64,000 nt of DNA. Source: Alphaproteobacteria bacterium. GTDB lineage: Bacteria; Pseudomonadota; Alphaproteobacteria; Rickettsiales; JABSSG01. The stretch is taken from positions 1-64,000 of the forward strand of contig JAUHXQ010000001.1 in assembly GCA_030426905.1 (NCBI GenBank), read 5' to 3'. The translations under genes and the position numbers were made by a program. Of the stretch, positions 57,536-64,000 are shown piece after piece. The stretch's first letter is position 1. Each line of letters begins with the position of its first letter. The notes beneath the pieces were generated by a model. It was not told the origin of the DNA. It made no database searches and was given only the letters and a program-made list of their open reading frames with translations.

Positions 57536-58980
57536 TTATTCCAATAATATTATGCGGAGGAACTGGCAGTAGATTATGGCCTGTATCACGAGAAAATTAT
57601 CCTAAGCAATTTTTAAAAATAGATGGAAAGCAAAGCTTATTTCAAAAAACTATATTACGAATAAAAAGCAATCATTTATTTTTATCACCTATTATTATTT
57701 GTAATGAAAATTATAAATTTAGAATAGCTTCAGAATTGGAAGAGATTTCAGTAAAGCCCGAAGTAATTATTGTTGAACCAAGCGTAAAAAATACTTGTCC
57801 TGCAATTTCTCTTGCTGCTCATTACATTAAAAAAAAATTTAATGAAAATGTGTCTATGCTAGTGATGCCTTCTGATCATGTAGTCAAAGAAGAAAAATCG
57901 CTTATAGATAGTATTGCTAATACAGCAGAAAATTGTAAGAATTATTTGCTTACATTTGGTATCACTCCCTCATACCCAGCTACAGGTTATGGATATATCA
58001 AAGCTGGAGATAATTTTCATGGCACAATAAAAAGGGTAATACAATTTACAGAAAAGCCCGATAAAGAAACTGCTCAAAAATTCATCGCTACTCAAAATTA
58101 TTATTGGAATTCTGGAATATTTTTATTTGGTTTAGAAGTTTATTTATCAGAACTGGAAAGATTTAATCCTAAAATTTGGAATGATACAAAATCTGCTATC
58201 ACTAATAGTAAGAAAGAGCTGGATTTCTTGCAAATAGATGAGGAAGAATTCATCAAATGTGAAAACATTTCAATAGATTATGCTTTGCTGGAGCAAACAA
58301 AAAAATCTCTTGTAACGCCATTAAATATTGAGTGGTACGATTTAGGTAATTGGCAATCAATATATGATTATAGTGAAAAAGATCATAATAAAAACGTTGT
58401 GATCGGAGAAAATATTCAAGCTAATACAAGCAAAAACTGCTTTGTTTACTCCAATAGTAAATCGCACATTGTTGTGCACAAAGTTGACGATATATCGATA
58501 ATACTAACTAACGATGCTTTATTAGTTATGAAAAAAAACACTGCAGAAGAAGTTAAATCTATTTATAATGAAGTAAAGAAAATAAACCCTGCAATTGTAA
58601 AACACTCAAATAAACATTATAGACCGTGGGGATATTATGAAGATTTGCTAGTAACTGACAAATATCGAGTCAAATTAATAAGTCTAAATCCTCACAGCCA
58701 AATATCATTGCAATACCATAATAAAAGAGCTGAACATTGGGTAATTACTAAAGGGTACGCTAAAATTATTAGAGAAAAAGAAGAATTTATTTTAAAAAAA
58801 GATGAGTCTACTTATATTCCTATTGGAGTCTTACATCAAATTAAAAACACTACTAATATATCTATAGAATTTATTGAAGTACAAATAGGAGATTATGTTG
58901 GAGAAGATGATATTGTTAGAGTAAAAGATCCTTACAATAGAAAAAACAACAGAGAAATAGAGCCTAAAGCTTTATTGTAA
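57532..58980 (+). CDS. manC: Mannose-1-phosphate guanylyltransferase / mannose-6-phosphate isomerase
   Basis: This is a bifunctional 482-aa enzyme of the ManC/XanB type. The N-terminal pyrophosphorylase has CGGTGSRLWPVSRENYPKQF and FTEKPDKETAQKF. The C-terminal cupin carries the type II isomerase signature RPWGYYEDLL and SLQYHNKRAEHWVITKGYAKI. It would convert fructose-6-phosphate toward GDP-mannose together with the phosphomannomutase at 43941-45326. It converges with tmk with a 9-base overlap. Confidence 0.94.
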   Translation: MIIPIILCGGTGSRLWPVSRENYPKQFLKIDGKQSLFQKTILRIKSNHLFLSPIIICNENYKFRIASELEEISVKPEVIIVEPSVKNTCPAISLAAHYIKKKFNENVSMLVMPSDHVVKEEKSLIDSIANTAENCKNYLLTFGITPSYPATGYGYIKAGDNFHGTIKRVIQFTEKPDKETAQKFIATQNYYWNSGIFLFGLEVYLSELERFNPKIWNDTKSAITNSKKELDFLQIDEEEFIKCENISIDYALLEQTKKSLVTPLNIEWYDLGNWQSIYDYSEKDHNKNVVIGENIQANTSKNCFVYSNSKSHIVVHKVDDISIILTNDALLVMKKNTAEEVKSIYNEVKKINPAIVKHSNKHYRPWGYYEDLLVTDKYRVKLISLNPHSQISLQYHNKRAEHWVITKGYAKIIREKEEFILKKDESTYIPIGVLHQIKNTTNISIEFIEVQIGDYVGEDDIVRVKDPYNRKNNREIEPKALL

Positions 58981-59598
58981 AACTTGTGATATTATTTCAG
59001 TAATGCTAATATGAGTTTTATCTTTTTCTTGAGCAGAGTCAATTATATGACATCTATTAGAATTTAGTGCTGCAATTTTTCGAAAACCAGCAATAACTTT
59101 TTTATGATAATTATCTGGAAGATTTTCATAACGATCACCCTCATTAATTTTCTGAGAGATTCTTTTTTTATACAAAGAAAAATCTATGTTAAGAATAAAT
59201 GTTATATCTGGAGTAATATTATCTAAGAATTCCATATGCATTTTTTTCATAAAATCTAAATTTAGACCATGACCATAATGTTGGTATGCTACTGTAGAGT
59301 CAAAAAAACGATCACATATAACAACGATATTTTTAGATAAAGCTGGTTTTATTACTTCTGTAACATGTTCAATCCGAGAAACAAAATGTAATAGCAGCTG
59401 ACTTCTGATGTCCAGTTTAGTATTATCATCTAATAGAATTTTACGTATTTGTTCAGCTGTAGATGTCCCACCAGGTTCACGAGTTAAAATAGCATTAATG
59501 TTATTTTTTTGGAACCATTGTAGTAAGAGTTTGCTCTGCGTAGTTTTGCCACTAGCTTCACATCCTTCAAACGTAATAAACACTGGACGCTGCTTCAT
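58972..59598 (-). CDS. tmk: Thymidylate kinase
   Basis: Tmk phosphorylates dTMP to dTDP. The P-loop is FEGCEASGKTTQS, with the DR(E/Y/H) box as REPGGTSTAEQIR. The lid contains QKINEGDRYENLPD, and RFFDSTVAYQ is the DRF motif. The 208-aa length is standard. It is read after the ATP synthase b gene by four bases, so it is the last gene of the Fo operon transcript. Confidence 0.94.
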   Translation of the reverse strand: MKQRPVFITFEGCEASGKTTQSKLLLQWFQKNNINAILTREPGGTSTAEQIRKILLDDNTKLDIRSQLLLHFVSRIEHVTEVIKPALSKNIVVICDRFFDSTVAYQHYGHGLNLDFMKKMHMEFLDNITPDITFILNIDFSLYKKRISQKINEGDRYENLPDNYHKKVIAGFRKIAALNSNRCHIIDSAQEKDKTHISITEIISQVLQ

Positions 59599-59602
59599 GA
59601 GA

Positions 59603-60088
59603 TTAATGAAACATTATTTTTTTATTATTTGTAACATCCATGACTTCACTTAAATATTGGTCATTAATTTTTTTTGGTTTGTTATCTGTTAAATATTTTT
59701 GGACAATAAATAGTGATTTAGTTAGTACTTCAATTTTGATTTCATTTATTTGTTCTTTCTCATAAATTTTAAGTTTTTCCTCATGCATTTTCATTTTTAT
59801 AGCAATTTGCAATTCTAACTTTTTCTGATTGACTTCTAAGAGTTTATTTATGTTATCCGTAGTATTTTTATATATTTCACTTACTAGCTGCCGTAGAGAG
59901 TCTCTACGCTTCTCATAAAACTTTATTGCCTTTTCAGCTTCTACCCGTATATTTTCTGAATCTATTATTTTATTTTTGATATTATCAGAATATTTATCAA
60001 GGTATGATAAAATAAACTTTGTTACTGGTTTGTATAGCAGGATTAGAAATATTAAAAAGCATACTGCTTCCCAAAAATGCGTACTCAT
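59603..60088 (-). CDS. atpF: ATP synthase Fo subunit b
   Basis: This subunit forms the peripheral stalk. It is a 161-aa protein with an N-terminal membrane helix (FWEAVCFLIFLILLYKPV) and a long charged coiled coil. It begins 10 bases after the b' gene. Having b and b' as two different genes is normal in alphaproteobacteria and makes the stalk heterodimeric. Confidence 0.9.
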   Translation of the reverse strand: MSTHFWEAVCFLIFLILLYKPVTKFILSYLDKYSDNIKNKIIDSENIRVEAEKAIKFYEKRRDSLRQLVSEIYKNTTDNINKLLEVNQKKLELQIAIKMKMHEEKLKIYEKEQINEIKIEVLTKSLFIVQKYLTDNKPKKINDQYLSEVMDVTNNKKIMFH

Positions 60089-60098
60089 AATTTATGCA

Positions 60099-60569
60099 CT
60101 AATTAATATATTTTGCAATTTCTTCTTTGTTTATATCCGTATCAATAACTTTATCTATAATTAACTTAGCAGTAGATAATACCATATTATCTACATCACC
60201 TTGAATTGAAACCTTCATCTTTTGTAACTGCTCTTCATAATTTTTGAAGTCATTTGCAAGTTTTAAGTCAATTTGTTTTATTTGCTCTTCATTTTTCTTT
60301 TTTATCTCTTTAATTGTTTCATCCATTTTAGTAAGAGCCTCTGTTTTTGCTTGATCTAATTGCTGATCATATTCATTTTTCAATTTTATAGAGTTATCAG
60401 TTAGCTTTTGAGCCAAATTCAATTGCTCGTCTATATATTTTTTCCTATTTAAAAAAATTTTCCTAAAACCTGGAATAATTACTTTTACTGATACTAAATA
60501 CTGCATAGCAAATATGAGACAAAGCCAGAATATTTGTGAAGTAAAAGTTGAAAAATTAAATTGCGGCAT
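60099..60569 (-). CDS. atpX: ATP synthase Fo subunit b'
   Basis: This 156-aa protein has the N-terminus MPQFNFSTFTSQIFWLCLIFAMQY, the typical signature of b' in alphaproteobacteria. A coiled coil follows with many Lys and Gln. It lies between the c and b genes, as in related genomes. Its partner b has a shorter, different membrane segment. Confidence 0.92.
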   Translation of the reverse strand: MPQFNFSTFTSQIFWLCLIFAMQYLVSVKVIIPGFRKIFLNRKKYIDEQLNLAQKLTDNSIKLKNEYDQQLDQAKTEALTKMDETIKEIKKKNEEQIKQIDLKLANDFKNYEEQLQKMKVSIQGDVDNMVLSTAKLIIDKVIDTDINKEEIAKYIN

Positions 60570-60576
60570 GTGCTAT

Positions 60577-60801
60577 TTACATAAATATTAGGATTATAGC
60601 AATAATAAGTGCAAATATTCCCATAGCTTCTGCCATACCAGCACCAATAAATGCATATCTAGACATTTTTCCTTCAGCAGAAGGATTGCGTGCTATAGAG
60701 TTCACTAATGATGAAAATACATTTGCAACAGCTATTGCAGCACCAAACATGCCAAATGACATTAGACCTATTGCAATATATTTAAATGATTCTGCTTCCA
60801 T
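60577..60801 (-). CDS. atpE: ATP synthase Fo subunit c
   Basis: This is the proton-carrying ring subunit. It is 74 aa in two membrane helices with the polar loop RNPSAEGK. The proton-binding glutamate lies in the second helix, in the motif [15 protein letters not shown]. The first helix carries the glycine-rich packing motif [16 protein letters not shown]. It lies between atpB and b'. Confidence 0.96.
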   Translation of the reverse strand: MEAESFKYIAIGLMSFGMFGAAIAVANVFSSLVNSIARNPSAEGKMSRYAFIGAGMAEAMGIFALIIAIILIFM

Positions 60802-60868
60802 TTTCCTCTCTATTTTAGTTACTTATAATGTTAAAGTGTATGAATTTAGATATAGAATATAACTCAAT

Positions 60869-61594
60869 TTAATGCAAGTTAATAGCGTCATTTAAATATA
60901 CACAGCTTAAAATAGTAAAAATATATGCTTGTAATACAGCAACAAACAATTCAAAACCATCAAAAATTACTACGAAAGGTATTGGAATCCATCCCCAGAA
61001 ACCCATTGTCGTAATAAATCCAGCTACTATAAAGAGCAAGATATGACCTGCTATCATGTTAGCAGCCAGACGCACAGACAAAGTCATAGGTCTGATTAGG
61101 TAAGAAAAAAGTTCAATTAGTATTATTAAAGGGGCAAGAAATAAAGGAGTTCCTTTAGGCAGGAAAAAAGAAAAAAACTTTTTACCATGGATAAAGAATG
61201 CAATAACTGTTACTGTAATAAAAACTATAACAGCAAGTGATAATGTTACTGAAAGATGACTTGTTACTGTAAAACTGTAAGGCAATAACCCTAGCAAATT
61301 CAATGTCAAAATAAACATAAAAATGCTAAAGATAAAAGGTATAAATTTTTCACCTTTTTCTCCAATATTATCTTGTACAGTGTTGGAAATAAATTCATAT
61401 AGTATTTCACCCGTTGATTGTAATGTACCTGGTACCATCTTAGCATTTTTTAGTGCAGCAATAAAAAATATTGATACAATGATAAAAGCGATAAGCATAA
61501 ATAATGATGAATTGGTAAAGTGAAAATTATAATCAGCAAGTCTTATGCTAATTAAATTTATAATATTAAACTGTTCTAAAGGTTGCTCTGACAT
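60869..61594 (-). CDS. atpB: ATP synthase Fo subunit a
   Basis: Subunit a holds the proton half-channels. The 241-aa protein has about six membrane segments. The essential arginine is in the motif LSVRLAANMIAGHILL. FEGFELFVAVLQAYIFTILSCVYL-like C-terminal residues are complete. It is three bases after atpI. A 67-bp spacer separates it from atpE. Confidence 0.96.
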   Translation of the reverse strand: MSEQPLEQFNIINLISIRLADYNFHFTNSSLFMLIAFIIVSIFFIAALKNAKMVPGTLQSTGEILYEFISNTVQDNIGEKGEKFIPFIFSIFMFILTLNLLGLLPYSFTVTSHLSVTLSLAVIVFITVTVIAFFIHGKKFFSFFLPKGTPLFLAPLIILIELFSYLIRPMTLSVRLAANMIAGHILLFIVAGFITTMGFWGWIPIPFVVIFDGFELFVAVLQAYIFTILSCVYLNDAINLH

Positions 61595-61596
61595 AA

Positions 61597-61863
61597 TTAT
61601 TGAGAATTTGATAATTTATATATAATTCTAAAACTAGCAATACATCCTAGTATTAAGCACACTACTTTAAAGGTAAACTGTGTTCCTATAAAAGAATCAA
61701 GTACACTACCTATAATAAGGCCAACTATGATAGCAGAAACTATTTCTGCGCAAACACGAAATGGACTTAAAGCTTCTTTATGGAATTTATGCACTCTCCT
61801 ATAGTTAGCAGCTTTATATTCTGTAATCTTCTTTTTTAGATCTCTCAAATTCATTGTTTTCAT
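61597..61863 (-). CDS. atpI: ATP synthase protein I (AtpI/AtpQ-like)
   Basis: This 88-aa protein has two membrane segments (VCAEIVSAIIVGLIIGSVLDSF and FKVVCLILGCIASFRIIY). It is a small subunit that helps c-ring assembly in other bacteria. It is first of the Fo genes, three bases ahead of atpB. The short basic N-terminus LRDLKKKITEYK is typical. Confidence 0.85.
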   Translation of the reverse strand: MKTMNLRDLKKKITEYKAANYRRVHKFHKEALSPFRVCAEIVSAIIVGLIIGSVLDSFIGTQFTFKVVCLILGCIASFRIIYKLSNSQ

Positions 61864-61866
61864 CTC

Positions 61867-62505
61867 CTAGGATTTCTTTAAAACAGAATCTATTGCTTCT
61901 ATCAATCCCTTTTTTGAAATTCCCTCCTTATAAATTTCTCCCTCAATAATTATAGTAGGAGTTGCATTGATTTGAGTTTCGTTCTGAGCTTTTTCTCGTG
62001 AATCAAGTATTTTATCTTCTAAATTCTTATCCATGAAGCATTGTTGAATATGGTCTTTATCTATCCCACCAAGTTTAGCAATATGCTCTAGTGTTTCTTC
62101 GGAGTTGCGCGACTCATGAACCCAATTCTGCTGAGTTTTAAATAAAGCTTTAATAAAAATATAGTATTTCTCCGAACCACCACATAGCGTCACAGCTGCA
62201 GCTTTTATATCATTAGGATAAATTGGATAATGACGAAAAATCCATTTTACCTTGCCAGTATTTATATAGTCTTTTTCTATAATAGGGAATATATCATTAT
62301 GCAAATAAGCACATATAGGACAGCTCATAGAAGAATATTCTATCACTGTTACTCGCGCATCTTGTGCTCCTAGCACGATATCATCTAATGATTGCTTTGC
62401 TATAGAGAAATTCCCTTTTTCTGAATCAGCAAAAACAGTGCTTAAGAAAAAAAAAGAAGACAGTAAGGTAGATATTTTTAGAAAAATAAATAATTTTCGC
62501 ATCAT
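61867..62505 (-). CDS. DsbA-like thiol:disulfide oxidoreductase
   Basis: This is a 212-aa exported protein with a signal peptide (FLKISTLLSSFFFLSTVFADS). The thioredoxin-fold active site is CPIC (SSMSCPICAYLHND), and the cis-proline is in NATPTIIIEGE. The order and length fit the DsbA/BdbD-like thioredoxin_4 family of alphaproteobacteria and Rickettsiales. It is placed between dcd and atpI with gaps of two and three bases, so all are probably one transcript. Confidence 0.9.
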   Translation of the reverse strand: MMRKLFIFLKISTLLSSFFFLSTVFADSEKGNFSIAKQSLDDIVLGAQDARVTVIEYSSMSCPICAYLHNDIFPIIEKDYINTGKVKWIFRHYPIYPNDIKAAAVTLCGGSEKYYIFIKALFKTQQNWVHESRNSEETLEHIAKLGGIDKDHIQQCFMDKNLEDKILDSREKAQNETQINATPTIIIEGEIYKEGISKKGLIEAIDSVLKKS

Positions 62506-62507
62506 CT

Positions 62508-63071
62508 TTACATAGCCGGTAATGTTACCCCGGTTTGGCGCATATATTTACCATTTTTATCTTTATAAGATGCCAAGCATTCTTTATCTCCTTGTAAGAA
62601 TATAAATTGGCATGCTCCTTCATTAGCGTATATCTTAGCTGGCAGTGGAGTAGTATTAGAAAACTCTAATGTAACATGCCCTTCCCATTCCGGCTCAAGA
62701 GGCGTTACATTTACAATAATACCACATCGTGCATAAGTTGATTTACCAACACAAATAACCATTACCCCTCTAGGAATTCTAAAATATTCAACCGTTCTTG
62801 CTAAAGCAAAACTATTAGGAGGTATAGTACAAATAGATTCTTTTTTATCAACGAAACTATGTTTTACAAAATTTTTAGGATCAACTATGGCTGAATTTAT
62901 ATTAGTAAATATTTTAAATTCATCCGATGCTCTTGCATCATAACCATAAGAAGAAAGACCATAAGATATTATTTTTCCATCACCTCTGTATTTAACTTGT
63001 TTAGGCTCGAATGGTTCAATCATTCTATGCTTTTCTATAAGTTCGGTTATAGTTCTGTCTGATAAAAGCAT
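62508..63071 (-). CDS. dcd: dCTP deaminase
   Basis: Dcd converts dCTP to dUTP, feeding dTMP synthesis with tmk. The trimer-forming 187-aa protein has [17 protein letters not shown], the catalytic glutamate in [18 protein letters not shown] and [17 protein letters not shown]. Length fits the monofunctional type. It is first of a leftward unit dcd-dsbA-atpIBEXF-tmk. Confidence 0.95.
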   Translation of the reverse strand: MLLSDRTITELIEKHRMIEPFEPKQVKYRGDGKIISYGLSSYGYDARASDEFKIFTNINSAIVDPKNFVKHSFVDKKESICTIPPNSFALARTVEYFRIPRGVMVICVGKSTYARCGIIVNVTPLEPEWEGHVTLEFSNTTPLPAKIYANEGACQFIFLQGDKECLASYKDKNGKYMRQTGVTLPAM

Positions 63072-63271
63072 TGCAATTACTGTTTATTGATTATCATAAT
63101 ACTAGCTAAATATAGTAACAAAATGTATTTTTTTCTATGTTTTTTACATAAATTGTAATTTTCCTCGGACTTAAACAAAGTTTTTCATTTATAAACAGCA
63201 CATTATTAGAGAAAAATAAGGCTAAAAACCATAGTTTGGTAAATGAAACTCTAGAAAAACAAATTACTTCT

Positions 63272-63299
63272 TTAACATTTGCTAATTTTGTGATAAGAT
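63272..63299 (+). promoter_or_regulatory. Possible sigma-70 promoter of carD
   Basis: TTAACA (63272-63277) and TAAGAT (63294-63299) lie 16 bp apart, about 40 bp ahead of the carD ATG. Both boxes are fair matches to consensus. The surrounding 268 bp between dcd and carD show no other feature. Confidence 0.4.
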
Positions 63300-63339
63300 C
63301 TCCACACTATGTTCCGATAACTTAATAGGTAAGCATAAT

Positions 63340-63843
63340 ATGAACAAACTTCCTTTTAAAATAGGAGATGATGTGGTGTATCCTTCACACGGAGTAGGTA
63401 AAATTACTGATATAGAGAATCAAGTTATTGCTGGAGTAAAAATAGAGTTATTTGTTATTCAGTTTAAAAAAGACAAAATGTCTTTAAGAGTACCAGTAAA
63501 AAAAGCGCTAAAGATTGGTTTAAGACACTTAGTATCTCGTGAAATTATGGATAAAGTCATATCTGTACTGCAAAGCAAGGCCAAAACTTCGAAAGGGATG
63601 TGGAGCCGCAGAGCTACAGAATATGAAACAAAAATAAACTCGGGTCAGCTAGAGTTAATAGCAGAGGTAGTACGAGATTTACACAGAGGAAACGACGATA
63701 CAGATAGATCATACAGTGAAAGAGTAATATATGAATCTGCATTAGAGCGACTAGCAACCGAATATAGTATTCTTTATAAAATAGATTTAAAACAAGCAAC
63801 TGATCAACTGCTAGAGCTAATTAAAACAAAAGTAGCGGCCTAA
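63340..63843 (+). CDS. carD: CarD family transcription regulator
   Basis: CarD-type proteins bind the RNA polymerase beta subunit and stabilise open complexes. The N-terminal RNA-polymerase-interacting domain is clear (FKIGDDVVYPSHGVGKITDIE and the later FVIQFKKDKMSLRVPVKKALKIGLRHL). The C-terminal half is helical (LSSYSERVIYESALERLATE-like segment). The 167-aa length is standard. AGGTAAG precedes the ATG. It is divergent from dcd. Confidence 0.93.
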   Translation: MNKLPFKIGDDVVYPSHGVGKITDIENQVIAGVKIELFVIQFKKDKMSLRVPVKKALKIGLRHLVSREIMDKVISVLQSKAKTSKGMWSRRATEYETKINSGQLELIAEVVRDLHRGNDDTDRSYSERVIYESALERLATEYSILYKIDLKQATDQLLELIKTKVAA

Positions 63844-63880
63844 TTTTTTCTTTTTTAGTGCGTACCTTAAATAAAATTCT

Positions 63881-64000
63881 TTATGAAAGAAATTTTCTGA
63901 TAAACAGCATATCTTGCCATGCCAGCTTTTTTTGAGAAGGTTGCCTTAACAAATAAGATGGATGATAGATAACTATCGTTGCTATTTTTTCATCAAAATA
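63881..64000 (-). CDS. Uracil-DNA glycosylase family 4, C-terminal end only
   Basis: The last 39 codons and the stop of a gene that continues beyond the window. The frame reads YFDEKIATIVIYHPSYLLRQ, followed by PSQKKLAWQDMLFIRKFLS. HPSYLLRQP and the K-x-x-x-W-x-D pattern are hallmarks of the family 4 (Fe-S) uracil-DNA glycosylases, which remove uracil from DNA. The cluster-binding cysteines lie outside. The gap to carD is 37 bases, convergent. Confidence 0.75.
   Translation of the reverse strand, partial: YFDEKIATIVIYHPSYLLRQPSQKKLAWQDMLFIRKFLS

Overview
The window is AT-rich, gene-dense bacterial DNA with alphaproteobacterial gene content. Several traits point to an obligate intracellular member of the Rickettsiales. 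These are: short spacers and many 1-50 nt gene overlaps; an iscR-nifS-iscS-iscU-iscA-hscB-hscA-fdx cluster with two tandem cysteine desulfurases; F1 and Fo ATP synthase genes in two separate blocks, with a b/b' pair in Fo; CarD; an aerobic HemF; and small MarC, ExoD and DUF374 membrane proteins. It carries both lipid A/Kdo genes (lpxK, waaA) and dxr of the MEP isoprenoid pathway, which argues against an ordinary Rickettsia or Anaplasma-type genome and suggests a less reduced lineage. The exact family cannot be fixed from the sequence alone. No rRNA, CRISPR array, intact insertion sequence or prophage is visible.

Layout. 1-5.6 kb: the end of a response-regulator receiver domain, an orphan basic protein, marC, lipA, ettA, then cpoB and pal of the Tol-Pal system. 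5.6-10 kb: an S1C serine protease, an MFS transporter, a DoxX protein and a DUF2125-like protein. 10-16.4 kb: the ISC iron-sulfur assembly operon, read leftward from iscR with a perfect palindrome in its leader. 16.5-21.5 kb: an alpha/beta hydrolase, anmK (cell-wall recycling), sodB, exoD, tatA (56 aa), a membrane protein and PRPP synthetase. 21.6-24.8 kb: an outer-membrane barrel, a seven-repeat integrin-like FG-GAP protein and a DoxX protein, co-directional and nearly abutting. 24.9-27.8 kb: lpxK, waaA and a DUF374 acyltransferase. 27.8-35 kb: mreD, mrdA (PBP2), priA, a sensor histidine kinase and rodA. 35-37.2 kb: two proteins that look like GspL/PilMN and GspM/PilO platform components. 37.4-43.6 kb: a porin, then atpHAGDC. 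43.6-46 kb: a degenerate TatB, phosphomannomutase and tsaB.

46-46.5 kb holds two tRNAs in opposite orientation with a transposase tail between them. 46.6-51 kb: ndk, dxr-cdsA-uppS (isoprenoid and phospholipid supply), a small unknown protein and hemF. 51.1-53.8 kb: an orphan hairpin, a lipase-like hydrolase, a class I glutamine amidotransferase and fabD. 53.9-59.6 kb: thrS, infC (which must start at a non-canonical AUU or AUA), a GT4 glycosyltransferase, manC and tmk. 59.6-63.1 kb: the Fo operon atpI-B-E-X-F, then a DsbA-like protein and dcd. The window ends with carD and the C-terminus of a family 4 uracil-DNA glycosylase.

Functionally, much of the window serves the cell envelope. It covers lipid A and Kdo transfer, peptidoglycan elongation and recycling, undecaprenyl and CDP-diacylglycerol supply, Tol-Pal, porins, and a GDP-mannose/glycosyltransferase branch. 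This sits beside the Fe-S and ATP synthase machinery. The least explained parts are the beta-propeller cassette, the GspL/GspM-like pair and several leader structures.
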